From: Cardinalis cardinalis
Taxonomy: Eukaryota > Chordata > Aves > Passeriformes > Cardinalidae
Length of the DNA: 64,000 bases
Assembly (NCBI GenBank): GCA_014549065.1
Contig: JACDOX010000030.1
Location: 2,977,125 to 3,041,124, forward strand
Reading direction: 5' to 3'
The notes beneath the pieces were generated by a model that worked only from the letters and a program-made list of their open reading frames with translations, did not search any database and had not been told where the DNA came from. The position numbers and the translations under genes are program-made. Positions 49,301 through 60,884 of this stretch are shown one piece after another. Position 1 is the first letter of the stretch; every line of letters begins with the position of its first letter.

Positions 49301-52300
49301 AGATGTTCATTTTTGCAAATATAACTATTTTAAAGCCATCCTATTTTGAAGACTGACTGGCACTTTGGAGTACTTACAGCTGGTAATGCCAGAAAGCTCT
49401 GAGGCCATGTGGAGCCACTTCAGCAGGACAGAAACATGCATGCTAGGATAAAATGTCATGCAGGAAGTTCAGTGTTTGGTAATTGGCTCCCTTGGCTCTC
49501 TCCCTCATTGTGAACCCTCATGTAGCCCCAGAAGCAGATTCCTTTCTCTAGACGCACTCTCATTCCCTTGTCCATGTACTCACAACTCTCTAGCTGAGAA
49601 TTCCCTTAAATAAGGTTAATGTTACATGATTTTCTTCATCTTTTTTTTTCTTTAAGGCCTTAAAACTGTCTACTGCATCTTCTTTCAGTGGCACCAAACC
49701 TGATGGGTGTTTTCATTCATTTCTGATTTCTCCCCTGCATTATGTCACACCATACCTGGCTATGAACTGCTGCTGCTTAAGNGGCTTCCATAGCACACAA
49801 AAAGAAAGAGAAAATCCCTCAAACCTAGTTTAGAGGTTCATAAGAAGCATAACTGCTCTTTGGTAATGCCCTTTGATTCACTTCAAAACTGCAAAAATGC
49901 AGTTTAAACTTTTACTGGCAATAGACCCCCAGTTCTGAGAGATTGTCTGACAAATCTAGGGCCTTGTATGTAAAATCCTTCTGTACCAAGGAGCTGTGAG
50001 TAGTGCCCATAATTTACTATTTATTAATGACCATTTCTTACTGGTCATAAACTCATTTTCTACAAGAAGTCAGAAAACATACAAACAGCACTGCCTTGAA
50101 TGAAATGCTGATGTGTATGAGGGGAATCTGTCACTGCCAGCAAAGCAGCAGTGTATAGGATCAGTCTACCAAAATTTTTTATCTGGTTTTAAAAGCTTCA
50201 TTCACCCTGAAATAATGATGAAAATTGCAAGGAAGTTACTGCTNTCTAATAAATGTTTATTTTCTCATACATACATATATAGATAGATANACACAATTGA
50301 GANANAATATTTGAAATTACTCTGGCTAACTTAATTCTATAAATTTTATTAGAACATTGCCCTAATCTTCACATTCTCTTTGGTTTACTGACCCAACAGT
50401 CAGATTTCTGTTTATAGTGACTGCCCTGTTAAAACAATATTCTACTGAGTTTTTTGCTTAATGGTAATTAACCAGAAAGGGTTAGTAAATTATTTTCACT
50501 AGTATAAAATATCAGGAAAATTTTAAAAAAAGAGAAAAAAGCTTTGGATAACATTTCAGATAACCAGTGTTTAGCACTGAACTCTTAGTACAAATTCACC
50601 CACAGGGCAGAGAGATATTAATTCCAAGCAGGCTGAAGTCCCTGGCCATGAAGGTTTGGTTGAGCATGGATTCAGGCTTTGGTTGCAGACTTCAGCCCAG
50701 CAACACAAAGGAAAGTTATACTGAACTTCAGAGGCTCACAGTTTTGATCTCATTGATTGTTTTGACTGGATAAAAGAATCAAGCATTTGGGATTAGAGCA
50801 CTTAACTCTTTTAAGATTGGTTAAGAATTTACGGCTTATTAACCAATTAATGTTTCTTTAAGCTCTTAGTGCCTTCGCATGGCTGGGCTGCTCTAAATTC
50901 CTAAGGAGGCTTAGGCATCTACAGTGCCTTAGCATAGNTAAGATTTCTTCCCTCTCTAAAAAGACTTAACCATGTTAAGGTTCCTTAAGCATTTCACAAA
51001 GTTTAAATGCACTATTGCTGCTGCCAATTTCCTTCTTAATGTCTAAACAAGAAAAATCAGTGTAAAGAATTGTGCAATATGAATTTGAGAGATCCAGCTT
51101 TTTACCTGAGACACTAAAGAAATGAAGTTAGCCTCCAGGTTAGCACAGGCATGATGACTGATTGAGCATTTCCTTTGTGGAACAGAAACCTTCATCAAGT
51201 GGTTCTGGCTATGCCACCAGAGAGAATTCTTCTCCATTGATAAATCACTACTGCATTGAATTACTGAAGTGACCATAGAGCCCCTAATTTTTTAACTTAG
51301 GATTTGTTTTTATTGTGTTCATATACGTATCCTGAATTACTAAAGTATTCATTAGCTTATGAACATATTAATCCTATAGAGTTAAGCAAAAACTAACTTT
51401 TACACAGGTCAGTAATGCCCTTGTGTGAAAGAGATCTAANTCAGGACAGAGTGCTCAATGGCATTGAGGCCTTTTTCCCCTACTTCAGTGTGTTTTGTTA
51501 AGTCAATAAAAAATGTTTATTTCAAATTGTTCACACGCAAANCAAAGACTATGCAATGCATAAATTGTATAGGTCTTTCCTGCACTTATGTGAGGAGAAA
51601 AAAGATTAAAATTAGATTGTTCATTTTGAGCTAGTTGAGCAGGAAAGAAAACCACTTAAACATATTGTTACCTAGTTTATGCTTAACTCTTCTTTTGAGC
51701 ATCAAGATTGACATGACTGAGAATTGTGCTTGTTCAGATGAAAAATTCTAATTCTATTCCTAATGTTTGTAACAGAAGTGCAGTAACCTGTATGATTCAT
51801 TGACAGTTCTTCCAGATGAAAAATAGGTGTATCTATCCACAATGTAAAGTAAAATTGGGATGACTTTCAAAGATGCTCTGATATGAAATGCTATTATTGC
51901 TGCCACAAACTATAAAAAACTCCACTCTTTTCTTTGTATGCAGGGTAGCTTTTGAAGAAANTGAGGACAAGATATTTTTGAGGCAGCATTTAATAGAACA
52001 CATAGTAAAATGGTCTTTCTCCTTTCTTCAGTTTATTATTCTGGTGTGGGTTTTGTGGTTGGGGTTTTTTGGTTTGGGTTTTTTTGTGTGTGTGATATAT
52101 GCTGTTACTTTGAGAAGATAAGTTTTTCGAAGGTTCTTTCATTCACTCACACAGTCTAACAGCTTCATGTAAACACAAATGCCTATTCTCATACCCAAGT
52201 AAGACAATGGATGACAGTCACAGGTAACAACAGGTATCCCTCCTTTACAGCACTCACCCTTCCACAGTCCTCCTTAAACTGCTCTGCCAAACAGCTTGCT

Positions 52301-52895
52301 TGTCTTTTATAGGAATTACCTGAGGCTAAAAACATCCACAAATGTCAGAGGCTGAATTTAAGGTTCCTGAGCTTCAAGAGCTCATCACTTTATTACTGCA
52401 CTTTATATGCCTAAGCTACAATTCCCAGTTACTGCAGCTCCAGCTGTGACAGCTCAGCAATCCCTCAGATGATGATCTTGGATGTCCAGTCAGAAAAGAA
52501 GCACACATGCTTAGGTGTCTAGCTGTGGAAAAGATCATTATTTTTTTCCCCCCACCATACAGAACCTCTACAGCAGAAGCAGATATAGTCCTTTATCCTC
52601 TAATTTCCATTACTTCTTCCCAGTAAGTAAATTCTGTTGCTTTGCCCTGAACTCAGGGCCTACAAACTACCCNTCTCCATTCACAGTTTTCTTTTGCCAC
52701 AACACCCCAGACATCTTCAGTTTCTGANTATTGTTGGTGATGGCAGCCAGATATCTATAACACAGACAACAAAGGCTTTCCATCTGCACCAGAGGCCTTT
52801 GAAGGAGAGCAGTCATGCTCTGGACTCTGTTGGACTGATTCTGACTGTATGTTGCCCCTGTGAAGATATCAAAGCACAAAAAGGATTAAAAAGCT
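46341..52895. other. AT-rich unique block
   Basis: About 6.5 kb with no recognised gene. Frames do not exceed 118 codons. It holds a TTAAG/CTTAA-rich patch (50,799-50,990) and a G/T-rich patch at 52,042-52,094. Confidence 0.5.
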
Positions 52896-53540
52896 TGTCC
52901 TGGTTCAGGGCAAATGTGGAAGAAAACTTCCAAAGGGGTTCCTCTACAAAGCAGATTCAAGCAGCCCTTAATCCAAATGATTCAGGAAAATATTTCCTTG
53001 GAGAAAAGTGGGAAAAACCTGTTTATTTAACAGGCAAAACATTCACCAGCACAAAAAAATGAACAATATTAAGCAATAAAACCTCTTGCTGCTCCAAAGA
53101 GATGACAAGCTCGGGCAGTCCCTTGGTGGGCTGTAGCTCAGCTCACTCAGTCTCTGCTCAGTCCCTGCAGTGCTGGAAATGCCACGGCCCAGGCCCGGCC
53201 CGGTGCCCACAGCTGGAGCTGCCGGTGCTCTGCTGGGTGTTCTGTCCAGAGCAGGGTTAAACAGGTCCAGGAAAAGNAAAACCACAGTCCAGGGAACTTC
53301 TCTGCCTCAGCTAGCTAAAACTAACTAAAAGCAAAGGAGAGCTCTGTCCTGATGTCTGTCGGTGCTGCAGACAGCACAGTCCAGGAGCAGGAATGAGTGA
53401 GTTCAGTTTCTGAAAACAAACTCTGCACTTCTTCTCTCCCCTCTTTGCTCTCAGAACCAGTCTTAAAGGTGCAAAACTTATTTCTGGGCTAAACAGATGA
53501 ATGGGGATACAATTCAGCAGCATAAAGTCACCCCAGGACA
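52896..53540 (-). mobile_element. Solo endogenous retrovirus LTR, sixth family, antisense
   Basis: The borders read TGTCCTGG at the left and CCAGGACA at the right, an 8-bp perfect terminal inverted repeat with TG...CA ends. Flanks are AAGCT (52,891-52,895) and AAGCC (53,541-53,545), a target-site duplication matching at four of five bases. On the minus strand AATAAA (complement at 53,022-53,027) lies about 130 bases before the 3' end, supporting antisense orientation. The 645-bp length fits a full LTR, and I recall similar LTRs from songbirds. The overlapping minus-strand frames of 80 and 107 codons are LTR sequence and not genes. Confidence 0.82.
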
Positions 53541-55513
53541 AAGCCATAATGGCTGTGCCAGAACTTTGTGGAATATGGGAGCAAAGCCAGCTAAAACACC
53601 AAAACAGGAAGCAACTGCAACTTACATAATTCAAAAAACAAGTTCAGGTAAGCTGGAATTTTGTCCATTCTTCATGACTGACCCTGACACAAAGTTTGTT
53701 GCCCATCATGAATCTGGCAAGTCTNCCCATTTTTTCTCTCATGGCTTATGAAGGTGAATATCCCTGTACATTTGAAAGGCTGATGGCAGCACAGCCTTGC
53801 CTCTTGAAGCCATTTGTGTGTNTAAGTTGGAGATGGCACATGTGGGCTATATGGGGTTTGTTGAGCGTTGCAGTCTTCCCTTTTCCCTACAGACTCAAAC
53901 ACAACCAGTCTGATCCAGGTTTCTCTTCCATTGACTCCCTTTCTCTGTAGGCATTGCAGCCACTGCTGCAGGGCTAGGTCCTGTTCTTCTGACTNCTGAA
54001 TTAACCAGCTTCCTCCAGCGTGTTGGTGGCAGCAGGTCACTAAAGTACTGGAGAGACAGATACCATGGCTTCTATTTACAAACTCACCCCAGGAATGCTC
54101 AAGCCAGAAACGGAAATCTCAGTGAGGATGTAATTGCCAATGATTATTGGCTGCTGGAACTGCACTCCAGATTTGGAGCAAGAAGAATCTAACCCCACAT
54201 CAAATTGCAAAGGGCCATTACCTTCTCCTGCAGTNTATCTGGTCCTTAGGTCACCTTGAAATGCTATTTAATGACTCCTTTAGCAATTCCATCCTACCTC
54301 TTTCTCCAGATTCTTCTGCTTCCTTCTTGCACTGAACTGGAGTAATGGGTCTCACCTCATGCTTCGTGTTTTTGGTGTAACAGAGCAAGACAAGACAGTG
54401 TCTGGGGGCCAAGGGCTTGCAGGAGAACATTCCAGGATTGTCTGTGGAGCCTTTGGACCTGGGCATCTACTGAACACATCAGAATTGCATGGGACTGATC
54501 TCAGCCCATCAGGCAGCTCTTTCCCATCCCACGTTGCAGTAAATTCACATAGGCAGCAATTTTTCAAAGGCTTGTAAGNAGTCCATACTCAGTTGATTTT
54601 CACAGGGCAAGTAAAAACAAAATGTTATTCTAAACAAAATTATCCCTCCCTGCCAATTTCAGGGCTCTGAAGTGAAAATATCTGATTGTTTTTCCCTTCT
54701 CTCCCTCCCCACCTCGCCCCCTGCCCAGTAAAACAGAATGTTTTTCCCCAACACTCATTCTTGGAAATGGTTCTATTTATTTTAGATTAAATTTTCCAAC
54801 ACATCTCAGATTGAGACACAGACATGGCATGGAAAATTTCAGCCCAAGCATTTAGTGTTTGGCAAAGTTACAAGCAACTGGGACTTAAAATGGGAAGAGT
54901 TTGGCAATTTAGNATGCACTAACAGCCTTCCTTCTAATGAACATTCTTTTCAAAGGTTATTAATAGACTCAAGAACAAGTCTGAAATTCAGAATAGATCA
55001 AAAATAACGCTGGTGTCCTGTCTGAACTTTCTAGTCTTTATGGTAAAGTACTTTGAAAAATCATTGGAAAGCAAAGTTGTGTGGCTAAAGCCAGTGTAAA
55101 TCTAACTATAATTTTCTGNCAGGCTTAAGAGTTGAAATGTTGTCTTTAGCTTCAGTGGTGATATTAACAAAATGCAGTATAGTGCTAGAAAAGCTACAGA
55201 AAAGGAAATTGAGAATGATCTCCAGAGATAAAGAAATGTGCAGGATGGAGTAAATTTGCATTAAAATTGTTAGATTGGTATTTAATTGAGTTATATTGGA
55301 TCTTATACTTTTTAGATAATATCAGTTTGAGTTACTATTGTAGATTATTATAGACTAGTGTATTATTAAAAAAATATTCTTGAAAGAAGTTTTGACAATG
55401 TGCTTGCCTGGTAGAGTCACCTGTTTAAAGCACTCGTGTTTTCTAATATAGAGAAATATGATAGCACTAAATAAAACCTATTAAATTGGTGGTTTCCATC
55501 ATTCTCATTATAG
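53541..55513. other. Unique non-coding sequence
   Basis: Frames of up to 122 codons (minus, 53,672-54,040) are unrecognised. No repeat is evident. Confidence 0.5.
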
Positions 55514-55589
55514 ATGTCTCCCACAGGTGCCTGGATTATGTTTGCAGCAGATTCAGCCTTGTGCAGCAGGCCAAGGATGGTACAACTTG
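55514..55589 (+). other. Candidate internal exon (weak)
   Basis: A 76-base segment follows TTCTCATTATAG, a passable acceptor, and ends at CTTG/GTGAGTATT, a near-consensus donor. All three + frames are open across it except that one reads TGA at the donor. None of the translations resembles a protein I know. It could be an exon of a long non-coding RNA or chance splice-like signals. Confidence 0.2.
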
Positions 55590-58500
55590 GTGAGTATTGT
55601 TGATTGATGCTGTATCACTACAGTACAGTCAGCCCTTTCTTTCCATGACCCTGTTCTTGTTGTTCAGCCATTAAAATAATACTTCAGGTTAAAANTGCCA
55701 CATTTTTAAAGCTTACTGCATGTAACACCGCTGAGGCACATTAAAATGACACAATGCTAAGAAGAGTGCTAAATAATTGAATAAATATTGCTGTGTTTAG
55801 ATTGTTCCTGTTTGTGGAGAGAACTCAAAACCTGAAAGTACATTATTTGCCATAACGTGCTAAAAATGTGCTCTAGAAGATAAAAAATACTGGTGAAACT
55901 CCTCTGATGACTGGTTTAAGCCATGGTATAGAAGCAAAACTGCCATTTTATGGTTTTTATGTAAAATTTAAGCAATGTCCAATTTTTTTAATCTAGCTGA
56001 AATTTTTGATGTTCAATTCTCTAAGTAGTGATTTCATAATTTTCCTGTTCATTGGTGATTTTCTCAAGAAACTTGTACTTGAGTTGGACCTGTGAGATAT
56101 AATATTAATAACTAAGACATTTCAATATGTGTGTGTGATGAACAACTACTGGCCAGTGGTCACTATATCACTGTCCTCTTGCATTAAAAATCAACCTGCA
56201 GACTGTATGTCTGATTTTAGTCATCCTCATGCTTGGTTTTATTCTGGCTCCCCTTGATTCCATAGCAGCACTGATGAAAATCATGCAGATCTTTCTAACT
56301 GATGCAGCAGTTCAAAAACCTGATGCTTTTGGCATATTTTTAATCTCAGCACTCCCAAANAGCAGGTCACAATATTCTGGTCCCTCCCATAACATGTAGA
56401 ACATTCAAGTCTACCCCATTATCCTTGCTGACTGTTGTGAGTCAAGTCAGATATGTAAAAGTTGATGACTGCAGCAGCCCCAGAACATTGATGCTTCTGA
56501 TTTTTGTGGAAATCTAGTTTATGGTAAGTACTTTTTAATGTTACTATTTACTTGTTTGCAATGGTAGGTGGTTTTTAAAAAAAAATCAAATTTCATTTCT
56601 GATGTTGTCTCCAACAATCTTGATATACTGTGGAATATTTTACTGTGTGGTTCATCCACACCACCAACTTGGGCCAATGATTAAAAAATGGGGTTAATTA
56701 TAAACCTCTGAAGATCTGAGATGGAGATCTGCTGTTATTTGCATTACTAGATTTCAAAGTGATGCAAGCCTGTGAGGATGAATGAAAGCAGTGCTGGAGA
56801 AGTGTAGGTAGTCAGGCTGGACTGTGACCCCTGGTCACACAGACCTTCACAGCCTGNTGGAGCCCCTTGGTATTCCATGGGCTTTCTTCAGAGGGATGGA
56901 AATCCACCTGCTTGGCTCAGCTTGCCAAAGGCCCTAAGAGAACAGCAAAGTGTACACATAGCTGGAGGAACGCTGAGGAAAGTTAAGAAATTGTATAAAC
57001 AGGCTGCATTCTGTTCTGCTTGGTCATTTTGGGGATTAGGAACTGATCCTTTCCAAAAATCGTAGGTGAGGATTCTGTTACTCCTCCAGAAACTGACAGC
57101 AACTCAGGAAAAAAAGAGGCAGAAATTCAAAGAATTGTCTGGGCCATTTTGCAGTGTTGGGTGACATCAGGTCAAGTTCAGTACAAATGCAGAATTTGCC
57201 CTGATTGCTGCTTCAGAAATTTGCAACATTCTGCTTGCTTAGTTTCCTTGGAAATGCTGGCAGACATGTAGGGAATCAGGGACTCTCTGGAGTAGAGATA
57301 GAAAACCCAAGACTGAGAATGACCTCAACACAGTGTTTAAGGCTCAGAGAGGGAGCTCTGTAATCTATTTGGTGGTCAGAGAGCAGCTGCTTTTATTTTA
57401 AATGAATATATGATAAAATAATTTCTCTTCAGGATGGAGTTTAAAAAGGTAAAACCTGTTTCTTTCTTAGCTTAGTCCACAGCTCTTTCTTTTTTCTTTG
57501 AAGGAGAACATNGCTGCCCAGACTCAAAACCAGCTTGTGACTTTCCTGCTGCCAGCTGTCAGGTGTCTAAATCCTGAGTATATGCACCTCTCCAGTTAGT
57601 GTTTCTAAGAGCAGCCAGGTAAACAAGCTCCTGTTCCCTTGTCCCATTCCAAGTAGTCCTGAATTGTACATAAACTGAGTTGCTCACCTACAGTTAGAGA
57701 CTCCTGTGTAGCAAGGCATCAGAAAAAGTCCAGATGAGTGCCAAATAGCCCAGAAGTGCAATACATGATTCCCTTGTTGCCAGCTCCCAATTGCAATGGG
57801 AGGTGCTGATGTCTGCTTTCACGCATTTGCTTTTAATCAACAAAAACTATGTGTCTGTGATGAGAAGCTAAGGCTGTATGACATGGAGCACCAGATCTTA
57901 TTGCTATTATCTATTTTAGCTTTCTATCTGTTGTTTGGATCTGAATTTTTTTTGTTTGAATTTGAAGGAAAAAAAATTGGAAAATTTTTATAAGCTTCAT
58001 TCACCTATGTAATTGTCCTTGCCTAAATTACTGCTTTTCAATAGCAAGCTTTCTTTAAGTATAGCAATGCAGTTTTGGCATGACACAAGGCATAATTCTT
58101 ANGTTTCTCCTTGTAAAATTCCACTATGGTCATAATTTCCAGCTGATCCTCCAAAAATTTTGCTCTTGGCTCCTATTTTATATGTACAATGAAGGCTGTG
58201 CCAATAGCTTGTGCTTATCTAGCTTGGTTACAACAGTTACAGTCTGGTTTTCCAGCCTTAGGAAACAACTGAAACAATATTGATTTGCTTCAAGCCTACC
58301 AGTTTAACTGGCANCATAATCAAGATTGCAGTAGCTTTCTAAATTTGGGGCTTTTTCCCCCAGTATCTTCCATGTATGCAACTTCATTAAAAATAAGGAA
58401 AAACTATGCTGGTTTAAGATTTTTTTTAACATGATTTCAGACTGGAAGATTTGCTTCTGTCAGTGTCATGAACTTTTTCAATTANTTTTTTAAACAATGC

Positions 58501-59434
58501 TGTCATGCAAGTTCTTGGTGGGAACCTTACACTCCAGTATGGGTTAGGAAGCTACATTTTACTCAAAAAATTCTTTGCTAACTTGAGGTGGTATTTTCTT
58601 TCTTACTGCAGGTTGAAAACATGTCCTGTTCATTGATCTAACTTTGAGATATAAAAATGCAAACCACTAATGTGCATGATTCAACTAAAGCTACACTGAA
58701 CTTATTCTTACATTTGAAAAAAAAATCACAAATAAATCCTTTATGTGGGATATAAACACAGAAAAGGTCAAGCCTAAAGAAACCTTATAAAGTAGTGATG
58801 AAATGAGAAAGAGAACTGAAATTTTATTTTAACCATATAGTTTTCTATTTGTTGTAATGGATGGATAAACATCTAGAACTGGTATAAAAAAAAGCAGCAA
58901 GAATGTGTGCTCACAGCTTAATATTTTACTATGAAATTCCAACNACACACTTTATGTATAAGTAAGTAATTACTCAGCTAAGCCAAGTTTGAATGCTCTA
59001 GCCAATTCTTGCTAAAATAGATTGCACCTCACTATTGGAAGGGTATCAGCAGAATTTTGTTGTTCACCATATTAATTTCTTCAAACAAATGCCTAATATC
59101 TCATTTTTGCAGTCACAAAAAGCCTTCCAGAGGCTTATANACATGCTGCTTTCAACAGGCAAAAAGAGGTGGGGACAAACTTTGAATGTATGAAAGAAGA
59201 CACTTTTAAGAGTGATGATGAACAGGACTTTAAAAGAGCAGGCCTTTCCACAACACATGGCAGAGCATGATTGGTATTGATCTTAAAAAGAAGCAGTGTG
59301 GAAATCACACTTATTTGACACTGATGCTTTCAAGCTTCTTTGGCAAGATAAGAGTCCTGAAATGTAACAATTGACTNTCTTAGATTTTCATATTGATGTG
59401 CAAGTGGTGACTACTTTATTTTTTATTTACACAC
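55590..59434. other. AT-rich unique non-coding sequence
   Basis: No frame exceeds 70 codons and no repeat is recognised. The part at about 57,780-58,080 has the mixed AT-rich texture of conserved non-coding DNA, but that is only an impression. Confidence 0.5.
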
Positions 59435-59476
59435 CTTTCAGCTGATTAGATGCATGAGCATCTAATCAGCTGAAAG
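59435..59476. repeat. Perfect 19-bp inverted repeat with 4-nt loop
   Basis: CTTTCAGCTGATTAGATGC at 59,435-59,453 is followed by ATGA and then its exact reverse complement at 59,458-59,476. The stem has no mismatch. Outside it, TTTAC (59,426-59,430 region) and GTAAA could pair after a small bulge. The stem is too short and too perfect for a typical pre-microRNA. Confidence 0.95.
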
Positions 59477-60615
59477 TAAACACTAGTTTCTTTAACAAAA
59501 AGCATTTATGGTGTCTATAAAATGTCTATTAAATTTAAGCTTTAAAAATCTTTGGTTTTTAGTATTTCCCAGTCAGAAGTGAAAGCTTTGCTTATACANT
59601 TCTGCCCATATGCAAATACCTAAATCCACTTGAACAGTTTTGCCTTGTGAATCGGGAATGAAATTTCCCCTGTTCAGTGAAGGGTTTTACTCCTAGCTTT
59701 TCATCACTCCAATATAGATACTGAGAANTTGAATTAATTACCTAATAAATTAAGTAGGAAATAACATAATTTAACTGAAAACAGAGAGTGAAGTTTGATT
59801 ACTGAAGACACGAACTACATTTCACCCAGAGCATCATGGTTTGGAATACTGCAGGGAGTTACAAGGATATCATACCAGCAAGCTGCAACTGGGCCCCAAT
59901 TTATGAACTGTAACCTCNAGAGTCTTTTAAAGTTTGTTTTTCCTTTATTTTAACTAACTGGTTTCAAGTAAGTACTTTTAGAAGTTTAGTGTGTGTGAAA
60001 GATCACTCAAAACCCCCCAATTTGCTGTTTTAATACTTTTTTCTCTTAGATTACCAAACTGATATTTTGAAAAATACTTAAAAAAANAATTAAGAATTGC
60101 TGTATGGGTTTTATTCCAAATCCAAAGATCCTGACTCAAGATTTTACAGTTTTAGGGGAAACTATTGATAGATGTGTTGAGCTGAAGATGCAAGGTGCAT
60201 CACTTCACCTCCTTGGGACTGGATGCAAAAGGTGATTGAAATGCACAGCAAAGTACTATTGCTCCACATCTTTACGGAGCTTTGAGTAATTTCATTAATC
60301 CTTTAATATGATGCACTGAGAACTGAGGNATCAAGTAGTTTCTTGGTTTTTCCTCCTTAAGCCTAGTTTGTTGGGTTTTTTCCTTTCCAAACTGGACCAG
60401 GGCTGCCTGACCAAACCACTCCACTCCACCTGGGTAAGGAGTGGGTGTCATTGTCNGGATGCCACCCCTTATCCCGAAGCGGCTGTTCCCGGGGGGGGAC
60501 GCGCTGAGCTCTGTGCGAGCACCTGGATCCTGGAAATCCCTGGAGTCCGGAAACGGCACCGCAAGATACAGAGCCCGAAGTCAGGGCCACGCACTGCAAA
60601 CTGCTCTGGGAATAA

Positions 60616-60675
60616 AGGCACTGCATAAATACACTTTTAAATTGACTTTTAGATAGGCACTGCATAAATACACTT
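60616..60675. repeat. Direct repeat of 21 bp at 39-bp period
   Basis: The 21 bases beginning AGGCACTGCATAAATAC occur at 60,616-60,636 and identically at 60,655-60,675. Partial similarity continues ('ttttagat') after each copy, so it is a recent 39-bp tandem duplication with an edge deletion. Confidence 0.9.
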
Positions 60676-60736
60676 AGTCTTTTTAGATGAGTGTCATTGC
60701 TTTAATAGGAAATACATTCAAGAGATTTCCGTGCAA

Positions 60737-60862
60737 AATACAAAGCAAAACAAAAAAACGCAAACAAAACAAAACGCCCCAACAAAATAAAACGCCCAAG
60801 CTATCCTTCGAAGAAAAGAAAAGGAAAGGAAANAAAAGAAAAAAGAAAAGAGAAAAAGCACC
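60737..60862. repeat. A-rich / AAAAG low-complexity tract
   Basis: CAAAACAAAA-type sequence grades into AAAAGAAAAGGAAAGGAAA-type purine-rich sequence, directly upstream of the CpG island. Long purine runs of this sort are common beside avian promoters but have no defined function here. Confidence 0.8.
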
Positions 60863-60884
60863 TTCAAGAATGAGTGCTGCGTGG

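Larger units (their letters stand above)
59477..60884. other. Approach to the CpG island
   Basis: The segment is AT-rich at first. A GC-rising stretch at about 60,460-60,600 has several CpGs, then a direct duplication at 60,616-60,675 and an A/purine-rich tract at 60,737-60,862. The 95- to 100-codon minus frames here are unrecognised. Confidence 0.5.

Noticed and set aside
53043..53634. 80- and 107-codon minus-strand frames
   Set aside because: Most of this span falls inside the solo LTR. No retroviral gene is present.
59435..59476. Pre-microRNA hairpin
   Set aside because: The stem is only 19 bp with a 4-base loop and no mismatches. A typical pre-miRNA has a longer imperfect stem and a larger loop. 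Kept only as an unexplained hairpin.
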